Shown: piece after piece, positions 18,152 to 27,500 of the stretch
How positions within the stretch are numbered: position 1 is the first letter of the stretch
Layout: every line of letters begins with the position of its first letter
DNA from: Desulfobaccales bacterium
GTDB lineage: Bacteria; Desulfobacterota; Desulfobaccia; Desulfobaccales; 0-14-0-80-60-11
Assembly (NCBI GenBank): GCA_037481655.1
Contig: JBBFLF010000004.1
Location: 62,001 to 126,000, forward strand
DNA length: 64,000 nucleotides
Direction of reading: 5' to 3'
Notes under the pieces: model-generated
Told to the model about the DNA's origin: nothing
Databases searched by the model: none
The model's input: the letters and a program-made list of their open reading frames with translations, nothing else
Translations under genes and position numbers: made by a program

Positions 18152-19585
18152 TCAGGAGGCCGGCTCTCCCGGCTGGCGCCAGAAATCATCCGCCAGCCGC
18201 ACGATGTCGTCCTCCCCCAGATAGGAGCCGGTCTGCACCTCGATGAGGCGCAGGAGCTCCGGACCGGGGTTTTCCAGGCGGTGCGGGGTCTCCACCGGCA
18301 CATAGACGCTCTCGTTGGCCCGGAGCTGCCGCATCTCAGTGCCGATGGTCACCAGGGCCACTCCCTGCACTATTACCCAGTGCTCGGCCCGGTAGCGGTG
18401 AAACTGCAGGCTGAGGCGCTTCCCCGGGAGTACCTCCACCTGTTTTACCTGAAAGCCGGGGCCGCCGGTGAGCACTGTATAACGCCCCCAGGGACGCTCC
18501 ACCGTGAGGTGCTGCTGGGATTCCACCAGGTTCTGGCGGGCCAAGTCCGCCACCAGGTCCTTGACTTCCTGAACCCGGTCCCGGTGGCAGACGAGGGTGG
18601 CGTCGGGGGTGTCCACCACCACCACGTCCCTGAGACCCAAGGTGGCCACCAGCCGCTCCTGAGCGAAGACCAGGGAGCCTTCGCTGTCCCGGTCGTGGAC
18701 TCGGCCCACCCGCACATTGCCCCGGGCATCCGCCGGCAGGAGGTCATAGAGGGCGCTCCAGCTCCCCACGTCACTCCAGCCCAGGTCCGCAGGCACCACC
18801 GCCACATTGGGGGCTTGCTCCATGACTCCGTGATCCAAAGAGACGGCGGGCAGGCCGGCATAGACCTCCTCCAGAGTGGGGGACCCTTCCCTCTCTGTCA
18901 GGCGGGAGAGACCGGCATACATCTCTGGCAGGTACCGGGCCAGCGCCTCCAGAAACACTTCCCGGCGGAAGAGGAAGATGCCGCTGTTCCAATAATAGCC
19001 GCCTTCCTCCAGGAACCTCCGGGCCTGCTCCCGGGGCGGCTTTTCCACAAAGCGTGCCGCCGCATACGCCTGCCCCTCCAGGAGGGGGCGGCCGGCTTTG
19101 ATGTAGCCGTAGCCGGTTTCCGGGCGGCTGGGGGTGATGCCGAAAGTGACCAGGTAGCCTTCTTGGGCCAGGGCGGCGCCCACATTGAGGGCCGCATGCA
19201 GAGCGGCCTGATTCCGGATGAAATGATCGGCGGGAAAGACGGCCAGAGTGTCCGCCTCCGGCTCCCCGGCCAGCAATACCGCCGCCAGACCCACGGCCGC
19301 GGCGGTGTTTTTGGGCTCCGGTTCCAGCCATAGCCTGATCCCCTCCCGGCCATGGCGAAAGAGGTCCAGCCGGATAACCTCCGCCTGGGCGGCGCTGGTC
19401 ACCACCCCCAGGCGGTTCACGGGAATGCGGGGCAACAGCCGGGAGATGGTGGCCTCCAGCATGGACTGGGAGCCCAAAAGCCTGAGCACCTGCTTGGGAT
19501 AGAGATGGCGGCTCACCGGCCAGAAGCGGGTGCCGGAGCCTCCCGCCAGAATCACGCCGAAAAGGGGAATGTCGGCTCCATGCAT
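18152..19585 (-). CDS. manC: mannose-1-phosphate guanylyltransferase / mannose-6-phosphate isomerase
   Basis: A type II bifunctional enzyme of 477 residues that makes GDP-mannose (C-terminal domain: fructose-6-P to mannose-6-P). The N-terminal nucleotidyltransferase shows VILAGGSGTRFWPVSR at residues 10-25, FVEKPPREQA, and WSDVGSWSALYDLLP. The C-terminal cupin (about 360-470) shows VLPGKRLSLQFHRYRAEHW. It works with the phosphomannomutase encoded at 21405-22766. A consensus promoter abuts the start codon so closely that the mRNA may be leaderless. Confidence 0.97.
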   Translation of the reverse strand: MHGADIPLFGVILAGGSGTRFWPVSRHLYPKQVLRLLGSQSMLEATISRLLPRIPVNRLGVVTSAAQAEVIRLDLFRHGREGIRLWLEPEPKNTAAAVGLAAVLLAGEPEADTLAVFPADHFIRNQAALHAALNVGAALAQEGYLVTFGITPSRPETGYGYIKAGRPLLEGQAYAAARFVEKPPREQARRFLEEGGYYWNSGIFLFRREVFLEALARYLPEMYAGLSRLTEREGSPTLEEVYAGLPAVSLDHGVMEQAPNVAVVPADLGWSDVGSWSALYDLLPADARGNVRVGRVHDRDSEGSLVFAQERLVATLGLRDVVVVDTPDATLVCHRDRVQEVKDLVADLARQNLVESQQHLTVERPWGRYTVLTGGPGFQVKQVEVLPGKRLSLQFHRYRAEHWVIVQGVALVTIGTEMRQLRANESVYVPVETPHRLENPGPELLRLIEVQTGSYLGEDDIVRLADDFWRQPGEPAS

Positions 19586-19591
19586 AGCCCC

Positions 19592-19620
19592 ATTATACCC
19601 CCAAAATTGCGGACTTCCAA
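19592..19620 (-). promoter_or_regulatory. manC promoter, predicted leaderless
   Basis: On the minus strand TTGGAA, a 17-bp spacer and TATAAT (19597-19592). Only six bases separate the -10 box from the ATG of manC, so transcription should begin at or beside the start codon. No ribosome site is present. Confidence 0.65.
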
Positions 19621-19722
19621 AAGAGAGATGTTTGGAACATATTTCAAAATGGGGGTGTTTTGCCCCGTCTTGTCCGGCACCGGGGTTTCTGATAGAGTGC
19701 CGCCTAAGCGTCTTGGGGTGCC

Positions 19723-20679
19723 ATGTCAGAAGGTGGCGAGGTTTACGATATCGAGGCCCGAGGGTTGAAAAAGGCCTTCGGACCCCGGATGGCGTTAAGG
19801 GGGGTGACGCTCGCGGTCCGGCGGGGGGAGGCCTTTGGCCTGGTGGGGCCCGACGGCGCCGGCAAGACCACCCTCATGCGCCTGCTGGTGGGCATCATGG
19901 ACCCGGATGCCGGGGAGGCCCGGGTGTTGGGGTATCACACAGTGTCCCAGGCCGAGGAGCTCAAGGAGCATATCGGTTACATGCCCCAGCGCTTCGGGTT
20001 GTATGACGACCTGACGGTCCGGGAGAATCTGTTGTTTTATTTCGACCTGTATGGGGTGCCCCGGAGGGTGCGGGAAGAGCGCCTGCCGGGACTGTTGGCT
20101 TTTGCCGGCCTGGCCCCCTTCCAGGAGCGCCTGGCGGGGCAGCTCTCCGGGGGGATGCGCCAGAAGCTGGGGCTGATCTGCGCCCTGTGCCATCGGCCCC
20201 GGGTCCTGTTTCTGGATGAGCCCACCTTCGGGGTGGACCCGGTCTCCCGGCGGGAGTTTTGGGAGATCTTGCAGCGCCTGCTGCAGGAAGGGGTCACCAT
20301 CTTTCTCTCCACCGCCTACCTGGACGAAGCGGAGCGGGCCCATCGGGTGGGATTGCTGCATGACGGCCGCCTCCTGGCGGTGGACACCCCGGAGGGCCTC
20401 AAAGCCGCTTTTGTGGGGGAACTCCTGGAGGTCCGGGCAGGAAATCTCAGGCAGGCCCGGGAGCTCCTCACTCAGGCCCCGGGGGTCCAGCAGGTGCTGA
20501 CGCGGGGGGACCATCTGACCGTCACGGTGCCCCGGGCGCAGGAGGCGGCCCCCGCCTTGCATCGTCTCCTGGAAACTGCCGGGCTGGGGCCGGTGGCAGT
20601 CAATCCCACGGAGCCCGCCCTGGAAGACTGCTTCGTGCAACTGGTGCGGCGGCAGGGCAAAGACGCTGAGGAAGGATAA
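19723..20679 (+). CDS. ABC transporter ATP-binding protein (orphan)
   Basis: A single nucleotide-binding domain of 318 residues. Walker A is GPDGAGKTT near 46, the signature is LSGGMRQKLG near 141, and Walker B is RVLFLDEPTFGVDP. The switch region reads STAYLDEAERA instead of the usual STH, as in YbhF/CcmA-like exporter ATPases. A C-terminal regulatory tail of about 90 residues follows. No permease gene is near; the next gene is a degenerate phosphopantetheinyl-transferase-like protein with a 5-bp gap. The start is the ATG at 19723. Confidence 0.9.
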   Translation: MSEGGEVYDIEARGLKKAFGPRMALRGVTLAVRRGEAFGLVGPDGAGKTTLMRLLVGIMDPDAGEARVLGYHTVSQAEELKEHIGYMPQRFGLYDDLTVRENLLFYFDLYGVPRRVREERLPGLLAFAGLAPFQERLAGQLSGGMRQKLGLICALCHRPRVLFLDEPTFGVDPVSRREFWEILQRLLQEGVTIFLSTAYLDEAERAHRVGLLHDGRLLAVDTPEGLKAAFVGELLEVRAGNLRQARELLTQAPGVQQVLTRGDHLTVTVPRAQEAAPALHRLLETAGLGPVAVNPTEPALEDCFVQLVRRQGKDAEEG

Positions 20680-20684
20680 CGAAG

Positions 20685-21311
20685 GTGCCGGAAAGCCTCT
20701 CTGAACTGGAGGAATTGGGCCCGGGCGGCCCCTTGGTCTATGGTTCGCTTCCTTATGAACCCGGAGCCCGTCTCCGGCTGGCAGCCCTGCTCCTCAAGCG
20801 CCTGGGGGAACTCATCCCCCGCTGGCGCGACGCCGCCACCGGCCGGATTTCGCTGACTTTCACTTATCTCGGGCAGCCGAAGCTCCTCGTCGACGGCCGT
20901 CCGGGGCCGGGGGTCTCCTTCAGCCAGGCCGGTGACCGTCTCTGGGGGGCGGTGGCGGCGCGCGGCCGGGTGGGGCTGGAACTGGTGCCCCGGACCTGGC
21001 GCCCTGCGGAGCCGCTTTCGCCCTCCCCTGAACTTCAGGAAGCGGCCCGGCTGCTGGCCCGGCTAGGGGGGGACCCCCGGGAGGCCCCGGCTCTCCTTCG
21101 GGCCCTGGGCAGCGCCGCCCTGAAGGCGATAGGGGTGGGCTGCCGGTATACCTCCCCGGACCAGCTATCCATCAGCGCCCCTACCCTGTGGCCCGGCGGC
21201 CTCCGCTGCGCGGTGCGGGCCGGGGGCCTGGTGCCGGCTTTCGCCCGCCGGGAAGGGGCCTTCTGGTTGGCCTTGGCCCTGAGGGCGGGCTTTGAAGATC
21301 TGGCCCGCTGA
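20685..21311 (+). CDS. degenerate phosphopantetheinyl-transferase-like protein
   Basis: A 208-residue protein with the pseudo-duplicated layout of Sfp-type 4'-phosphopantetheinyl transferases: DGRPGPGVSFSQAGDRLWGA parallels the G-x-x-x-FN-x-SHS strand, GRVGLELV the VG-(I/V)-D-(I/V)-E strand, and LGSAALKAIGVG the W-x-x-KEA-x-x-K helix. The magnesium-binding Asp and the KEA lysine/glutamate are absent, so ordinary carrier-protein loading is unlikely. The GTG start lies 5 bp after the ABC gene, suggesting one operon. The fold call rests on pattern only, and the function is unknown. Confidence 0.5.
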   Translation: MPESLSELEELGPGGPLVYGSLPYEPGARLRLAALLLKRLGELIPRWRDAATGRISLTFTYLGQPKLLVDGRPGPGVSFSQAGDRLWGAVAARGRVGLELVPRTWRPAEPLSPSPELQEAARLLARLGGDPREAPALLRALGSAALKAIGVGCRYTSPDQLSISAPTLWPGGLRCAVRAGGLVPAFARREGAFWLALALRAGFEDLAR

Positions 21312-21322
21312 CGCCTTTTCCC

Positions 21323-21393
21323 ATGAGGGCCGGGGGGGGAGAGGGTTTGGGAGAGGAGGTAGGGACCCACTGCTCCCTGGCCCCCTCTCCCGC
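21323..21393 (-). repeat. intergenic palindromic repeat, copy C
   Basis: On the minus strand it reads GGGAGAGGGGGCCAGGGAGC, then a variable centre, CTCCTCTCCCAAACCCTCTC and CCCC. It sits between the convergent PPTase-like gene and manB. Confidence 0.7.
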
Positions 21394-21404
21394 CCTTTTG
21401 ATAA

Positions 21405-22766
21405 CTAAACTCCCAGGGCCGTCAGCTCCGCGGTCAGCAGGCCCTCCATCAGCTCCTGCAACTCCCGCAGTTTTTCCTGGCTGTGGGCCTCAAAGCGCAG
21501 TACTAAAACCGGCTGGGTGTTGGAGGCCCGGATGAGCCCCCAGCCCGCAGGGGTGACCAAACGCACCCCGTCCAGGTCCAGGAAGTGGGCCCCTTGCTGG
21601 CGCAGGCGCTCCTTGAGGCGCTCCACCACCACGAATTTCATGGCTTCGGGGCATTCCCGGCGGATCTCCGGGGTGGCATAGGCCGGGGGCAGGTCCGCCA
21701 AGAGCTCAGGGAGAGGTCGTCCGGCTGCGGCCAGGATCTCCAGCAGGCGGCCGGTGGCGTAGATGGCATCGTCATAACCGAAGTAGCGGTCGGCAAAGAA
21801 GAGGTGGCCGCTCATCTCCCCGGCCAACAACGCCCCTTCCTCCACCATCTTTTGCTTGATGAGGGAGTGCCCGGTCTTCCACATCAGGGGCCGGCCGCCG
21901 TGGCGGGCCACGTCGTCGTAAAGGCGCTGGGAGCATTTCACCTCGCCGATGACCGTGGCCCCGGGATGCCTCGTGAGAATGTCCCGGGCAAAGAGGATGA
22001 GGAGCTCATCCCCCCAGATGACCCGGCCGTCCGGCCCCACCACTCCCAGGCGGTCGCCGTCGCCGTCGTAGGCCACCCCCACCTCCAGGCGTTCTCTGGC
22101 CACCAGATCTCTCAGGTAAGTGAGGTTGGCCTCCACCACCGGATCCGGCTCATGCACCGGGAAGCGGCCGTCCATCTCGCAAAAGAGGGGAAAGACCTCA
22201 CAACCCAGGCGCTCCAGGAGCGCCACTGCCACCGGGCCGGCGGTGCCGTGCCCGCCGTCCACCCCCACGCGCAGGGGCCGGGACACCCGCAGATGCCGGT
22301 TGAGGTAATCCAGGTAGGCCGGGAGAATCTCCTGGTGCGTCAGGGAGCCTGTGCCGGAGACCGTCTCCCCGGCCTCGGCCAGGCGGCGGAGCTTTTGGAT
22401 CTCCTCCCCGAAGATGGTGTGCGGCCCGGCGCAGATCTTAAAACCGTTGAACTCCGGCGGGTTGTGGCTGGCGGTGATGACGATGCCGCCGTCGGTGTCG
22501 AGATGACGCACGGCAAAATAGAGCACCGGGGTGGGCACCACCCCCACATCGATGAGCTGAAGGCCGCTGTCCAGCAGGGCCCGGACCAAGGCCGCCCGCC
22601 AGGCGGGGGAGGACTCCCGGCAGTCCCTGCCGATGGCCAGGCGGCGCCGGCCCTGGCGGGTGTAATACACCCCCAAGGCGCGGCCCAGGCGATAGACCCC
22701 GGCCTCGTCCAAATCCGTGTCTACCCGGGCCCGGATGTCGTATTCCCGGAAGATGTGCGGCTGCAC
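21405..22766 (-). CDS. manB: phosphomannomutase / phosphoglucomutase
   Basis: A 453-residue alpha-D-phosphohexomutase of the AlgC type that interconverts mannose-6-P and mannose-1-P (or the glucose forms). GIVITASHNPPEFNGFK holds the phosphorylated serine, VAYDGDGDRLGVVG is the metal loop, LAGEMSGHLFF the sugar-binding loop, and RASNTQPVLVLRFEA the phosphate-binding loop. The start is a GTG behind GGGAGG; an ATG is not available. Together with manC it gives a complete route from fructose-6-P to GDP-mannose. The two genes face the same way but are separated by two plus-strand genes. Confidence 0.95.
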   Translation of the reverse strand: MQPHIFREYDIRARVDTDLDEAGVYRLGRALGVYYTRQGRRRLAIGRDCRESSPAWRAALVRALLDSGLQLIDVGVVPTPVLYFAVRHLDTDGGIVITASHNPPEFNGFKICAGPHTIFGEEIQKLRRLAEAGETVSGTGSLTHQEILPAYLDYLNRHLRVSRPLRVGVDGGHGTAGPVAVALLERLGCEVFPLFCEMDGRFPVHEPDPVVEANLTYLRDLVARERLEVGVAYDGDGDRLGVVGPDGRVIWGDELLILFARDILTRHPGATVIGEVKCSQRLYDDVARHGGRPLMWKTGHSLIKQKMVEEGALLAGEMSGHLFFADRYFGYDDAIYATGRLLEILAAAGRPLPELLADLPPAYATPEIRRECPEAMKFVVVERLKERLRQQGAHFLDLDGVRLVTPAGWGLIRASNTQPVLVLRFEAHSQEKLRELQELMEGLLTAELTALGV

Positions 22767-22859
22767 GGCGGCCTCCCGGCGCCGGCCGAGAGGTCCGGCC
22801 GGCCATGGGCAAAATAAAACGGGATCCCTCTGTTGACCAGGACCCCGTGTGATTTACTG

Positions 22860-22937
22860 GCGGGGACGACGAGATTTGAACTCGCGACCTCCGGCGTGAC
22901 AGGCCGGCGTTCTCACCATGCTGAACTACGCCCCCGC
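22860..22937 (-). tRNA. tRNA-Asp(GTC)
   Basis: A cloverleaf of about 78 nt on the minus strand. The acceptor GCGGGGG pairs with TCCCCGC. The anticodon loop CTGTCAC between CCGGC and GCCGG gives GTC. CCA is not encoded in full. It lies 13 bp downstream of tRNA-Val on the same strand and is probably co-transcribed with it. Confidence 0.92.
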
Positions 22938-22950
22938 ATCCACCCGCGTC

Positions 22951-23026
22951 TGGTAGGCGGAACAGGATTCGAACCTGTGACCCCCGGCTTGTAAGGCCGA
23001 TGCTCTCCCGACTGAGCTACCCGCCC
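22951..23026 (-). tRNA. tRNA-Val(TAC)
   Basis: A 76-nt cloverleaf on the minus strand with CCA encoded at 22953-22951. The anticodon loop CTTACAA gives TAC. The acceptor GGGCGGG pairs with TCCGCCT, with G-U pairs at both ends. Confidence 0.93.
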
Positions 23027-23410
23027 GACGCGCCCTTACACTGTCTCACAGGTCTTCCGCTCTGTCAAGGCAGAAGAAGACCTGGCCAGGAAGGCGCCAG
23101 TATGCGGGTGGAGCGGCGGCTGGTCATTTTCAGCCCCCTTTAACCCATAACCCTATGTTATTCATGCTTTTTCTCCGGGGGGGGCGGCCCTTTGGCCTGA
23201 CCCGGCGGCCAGCTTTCTTTCGGGGTCAGAGGCGAGGCGGTAATTTTGCGGCCCCGGCCGACAGCCTCTTCTATGGCTTGCTATCCTCATCTTGGTTGAG
23301 CGCCCTTGGCCCAGAGGACGCATCCTGTTGTTGATTTTTGCCACTGTCGTTTTTTCAGACATAAAATTTTAATTGTATTTTCAAATAGTTAACTGTAGGA
23401 CACCCGATGC

Positions 23411-23443
23411 TGTCGGATTTCCCGGCAGAGGAAAAATCCGACA
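23411..23443. promoter_or_regulatory. inverted repeat, possible activator site
   Basis: Perfect 10-bp arms TGTCGGATTT / AAATCCGACA separated by 13 bp, centred about 65 bp upstream of the sigma-54 promoter's -24 box. The position suits an enhancer site for an NtrC-type activator such as the one encoded at 33390. It could also be a hairpin from an upstream transcript. Confidence 0.5.
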
Positions 23444-23491
23444 CCCTTCCCTTTCAGCCCCAAAGCGCCGTGTCAGGCGGATTTTCGGCTC

Positions 23492-23506
23492 TGGCACGCC
23501 CCTTGC
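23492..23506 (+). promoter_or_regulatory. sigma-54 promoter of the GcvH-like/hdrA/mvhD/fdhA operon
   Basis: TGGCACG followed by TTGCT with exactly 10 bp between the GG and GC dinucleotides, a near-perfect -24/-12 element. The predicted start near 23518 leaves a 44-nt leader before the ATG at 23562. An NtrC-type activator is encoded at the end of the same gene cluster. Confidence 0.85.
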
Positions 23507-23561
23507 TCCTTACTTGGGCAAAACCCAACCAGAGCAATCATTCCGAAAAGGAGACAAGGCC

Positions 23562-24452
23562 ATGTCGCAGAGTCAGAAAAACACGGCACGGGAAGGCCCG
23601 GAGATGCAAGAGGTTTTCGGCTTCCGGGTGCCCACCCAGGGCTATTATCTCCATCGCGGCCACACCTGGATCCGGGTCGAGGCGCCAGATCGGGTGAAGG
23701 TGGGGGTGGACGATTTCTCCCAGAAGATCCTGGGGCCGGCGGACGCCGTGAAGCTCCCCGAGGTCGGCCGGGAATACTTCCAGGATCACATCTGCCTGGC
23801 TCTCATCCGCCAGGGCCACAAGGCGCCGTTTTTGGCCCCGGTGGACGGGCAGGTGGCGGTCATCAACGCGGCCGCGGCCCGGGAGCCTCGGCTCATCCAT
23901 GACGACCCGTATGGAGAGGGCTGGATCCTGGAGGTCAGACCCACCAACCTGCAGAAAAACCTGGAAAACCTCCTCACCGGCGAGGCCGCGGTGGACTACA
24001 TCAGCGAGGAGGCCCACCGGCTGCTCCACCTCATGGAGGCCAAGGTGGGGGTGACGCTGCCCACCGGTGGCACGGTGGTGGACGACGTTTACGGCCACTA
24101 CCCGCAGCTGGGCTGGCGTCCCCTGGTGCAGGACCTCTTCCTGCCCAACCTCTCCCGCACCTGGCGCAAACGGGTGGGGGACATGGACGAAGAGACCCTG
24201 CGCCGGGAAGTCTTCCGCATCCTCACCCGGGCTCTGGAAGACCCGGCCTTCGCCCAGGCGCTGCGTAACCTGCGGGCCGAGGTCCTGGAGGGCTACCGCC
24301 TGCCGGAGGAGGCCAAGATCGCCCTCCTGGCCGGGGATGTGGCTTGGCTCAACGAACACATCGGCGAGCTCACCCAGAAGCAGCTGCGCTTCATCCGCTC
24401 CTGCCTGATGCCCAACCGCATCGGCACGGCCCGGCGGCGGGCGGTGAGCTGA
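23562..24452 (+). CDS. GcvH-like lipoyl-domain protein A
   Basis: A 296-residue protein. Residues 22-180 match glycine-cleavage H-protein-like domains (HRGHTWIRVE, VKVGVDDFSQKILGPADAV, LIRQGHKAPFLAPVDGQVA, DDPYGEGWILEV). Lys in QGHKAPF occupies the lipoylation position. A C-terminal helical extension (EETLRREVFRILTRALEDPA, LLAGDVAWLNEHIGELT) is absent from ordinary GcvH. There are no glycine-cleavage genes nearby, and it heads the HdrA/MvhD/Fdh operon behind a sigma-54 promoter. A lipoamide electron or thiol carrier for the Hdr complex is a reasonable inference, in the manner of lipoate-binding proteins in sulfur-oxidising sHdr systems. Ribosome site AAAAGGAGA. Confidence 0.8.
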   Translation: MSQSQKNTAREGPEMQEVFGFRVPTQGYYLHRGHTWIRVEAPDRVKVGVDDFSQKILGPADAVKLPEVGREYFQDHICLALIRQGHKAPFLAPVDGQVAVINAAAAREPRLIHDDPYGEGWILEVRPTNLQKNLENLLTGEAAVDYISEEAHRLLHLMEAKVGVTLPTGGTVVDDVYGHYPQLGWRPLVQDLFLPNLSRTWRKRVGDMDEETLRREVFRILTRALEDPAFAQALRNLRAEVLEGYRLPEEAKIALLAGDVAWLNEHIGELTQKQLRFIRSCLMPNRIGTARRRAVS

Positions 24453-24582
24453 CACCCTGCCTAAGAGAGGGTAGCGGCAGCATCGGACCTTGACAGCGGA
24501 AATGGCCAACAACACCACACAGCAGGGCTTTAGGGACGGGGCCTTGGGGCTCCGGCCCTCGGCCCGCGGCCAGGAGGCGGGT

Positions 24583-27500
24583 ATGACTCCGGAAAAACAC
24601 GGTGCGGTATTGGTGGTGGGTGGCGGCATCGCCGGCATGCAAGCGGCCCTGGATCTGGCCGAAGCCGGCTTCTTTGTCCATCTGGTGGAAAAAAGCCCCG
24701 GCATCGGCGGGGTCATGGCCCAACTGGACAAGACCTTCCCCACCAACGACTGCTCCATGTGAATTATTTCGCCCAAGTTGGTCGAGTGCGGTCGGCACTT
24801 GAACATTGAGCTTCTGACGTTGACGGAGCTGGTGAGCCTGGAGGGGGAGGAGGGCAATTTCACCGCTACCTTAAGGCAACAGCCCCGGTATGTGGACCTG
24901 GACAAATGCATCGGCTGCGGCCTGTGCGCCGAGAAATGCCCCAAAAAGGTCCCGGATGAATACAATGCGGGCTTGGCCAAGCGTAAGGCGGTGTACGTCA
25001 AGTTCAGCCAGACGGTCCCGCTGAAGTACGCTATCGACCGGGATGCCTGCATCTACTTCAAAAAGGGCACCTGCAAGGCCTGCGAGAAGCACTGCCCCGC
25101 CGGCGCCATCAAGCTGGACGACGAAGAAAAGCTCCTCACCCGGCAGGTGGGTGCGGTGGTCCTGGCTGCGGGCTTCAAGCCCTACGATCCCCGGGTGCTG
25201 GCCGGGTTCGGCTACGGCCGCCATCCGGCGGTGGTCACCGGGCTGGAATTCGAGCGCATCTTGAGCGCCTCCGGCCCCTTCGCCGGGCATCTGGTGCGGC
25301 CGGCGGACCACGCCGAGCCCCGGCGCATCGCCTGGCTGCAGTGCGTGGGCTCCCGGGATACCCATCCCGATTCTCACACCTACTGCTCCGGGGTGTGCTG
25401 CATGTATGCCATCAAGCAGGCGGTCATTGCCAAGGAGCACGCCGGGGCGGGCCTGGAGACCACCATCTTCTTCATGGACATGCGCACCTACGGCAAGGAC
25501 TTCGAGCGCTATTACGACAACGCCCGGGACCGGCTGGGGGTGCGCTTTGTGCGCTCCCGGGTGCATTCGGTGGACCCGCTGGCCGGAGACGGCCGCCAGG
25601 TGCAGCTCACTTACGTGGATGAGCAGGGTCAGCCTCACAAGGAAGCCTTTGACCTGGTGGTCCTCTCCATCGGCCTGGAGGCGCCGCCGGACTTCAAGGA
25701 TCTGGCCCAACGCCTGGGGGTGGAGCTGGACCGGCACGGCTTTGCCGCCGCCAGTTCCTTCGCGCCGGTGGCCACCTCCCGGCCCGGAGTGTATGTCTGC
25801 GGCGCCCTGGCGGGCCCCAAGGACATCCCCTATTCCGTCATGGAGGCCTCGGCGGCCGCGGGTGCTGCGGCCAGCCGCTTGAGCGAGGTGCGCTTCACCC
25901 AGGTCAAGGAAAAGACCTTCCCGCCGGAGCGGGACGTCAGTTTGGAGGAGCCCCGCATCGGGGTCTTTGTGTGCAACTGCGGCATCAACATCGCCGGCGT
26001 GGTCAATGTGCCGGAGGTGGCGGCCTACGCCCGCACCCTGCCCCACGTGGTGCATGTGGAGGAGAATCTCTACTCCTGCTCCCAGGACACCCAGGACCGC
26101 ATGAGCGAGATCATCCGGGAGCACGGCCTCAACCGGGTGGTGGTGGCGGCCTGCTCGCCCCGGACCCATGAGTCCCTCTTCCAGGAGACCCTCATCAATG
26201 CGGGCCTGAACAAGTATCTCTTTGAAATGGCCAACATCCGCAACCAGGACTCCTGGGTGCATGCCCAGACTCCGGAGCTGGCCACCCAGAAGGCCAAGGA
26301 CCTGGTGCGCATGGCGGTGGCCAAGGCGTCATTGCTGCAGCCCCTGGCTGAAACCGAGCTGCCGGTGACCCAGAGCGCCCTGGTGGTGGGAGGGGGAGTG
26401 GCGGGCATGAGCGCCGCCCTCACTTTGGCCCGCCAGGGCTACCCGGTGCACCTGGTGGAGCGGGAAGCCGAACTCGGAGGCGTGGCCCGGCGACTGTTCG
26501 CCACCTACCAGGGCGAGGACGTGGGCGAGTTCGTCCGCCGGCTGGCCGCCGAAGTTCAGGCCGAGCCGAACATTAGCGTCCATCTTCAGAGCACCCTCTC
26601 CCAGGTCTCCGGGTTTGTGGGCAATTTCATCACCCGCCTGGAGACGCCCACGGGCCCCCAGAACGTGGAACACGGAGTCACCGTCATCGCCAGCGGGGCC
26701 AAGGAATATCGGCCCACTGAGTACCTCTACGGCGAGCACCCCGCGGTGGTGACGCAGTTGGAGCTGGATGAACTCCTCAAAGGCAATGACCCGCGGCTCA
26801 CGACGCTGGAGAGCCTGGCCTTCATCCAGTGCGTGGGTTCCCGGGATGAGCAGCACCCTTACTGCTCCAAGGTCTGCTGCACCCACACGGTGAAGGCGGC
26901 CCTGGAAGTGAAGCGCCGCCGGCCCGAGGCCCAGGTGACCGTGCTCTATCGGGATATGCGCACCTACGGCCCCCGGGAGGACCTGTATCTGGCCGCCCGG
27001 GAGCAGGGAGTGCTCTTCGTGCGCTATTCCCGGGACCGCAAGCCGGAAGTGACCGCGGCGGACGGCCGTCTGCAGGTGAAATTCGTGGATCCCATCTTAG
27101 GGCTGCCGGTGAAGCTGCCGGTGGACCTCCTCTGTCTGGCCGCGGCTATTGAATCCCATCGGGACCAGACCCTGGCCCAGATGTTCCGGGTGCCCCAGGA
27201 CGGTGACGGCTGGTTTTTGGAGGCGCACCAGAAGCTCCGCCCGGTGGATTTCGCCACCGACGGCATCTTTCTGTGCGGCCTGGCCCATTACCCCAAACCC
27301 CTGGAGGAGAGCATCGCCCAGGCCCAGGCCGCCGCGGCCCGGGCCGCCACGGTGCTGGCCAAACCCAGTATTAGGGTAAGCGGCCTCATTTCCCGGGTGG
27401 CGCCGGAGCTCTGCTGCGGCTGCCAGATGTGCATCAATGTCTGTCCTTATCAGGCCATCAGCTTTGACGAAGCCCAAGGCGTGGCGGTGGTGAACGAGGC

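Larger units (their letters stand above)
23027..23561. other. 535-bp regulatory region before the Hdr/Fdh operon
   Basis: Holds an AT-rich tract (23360-23395), a 33-bp inverted repeat at 23411 and a sigma-54 promoter at 23492. A small open frame on the minus strand (23162-23362) has no ribosome site or motif and was not accepted. Confidence 0.6.

Noticed and set aside
23162-23362. 66-codon minus-strand frame upstream of the Hdr/Fdh operon
   Set aside because: No ribosome site, low-complexity basic sequence, no family resemblance.
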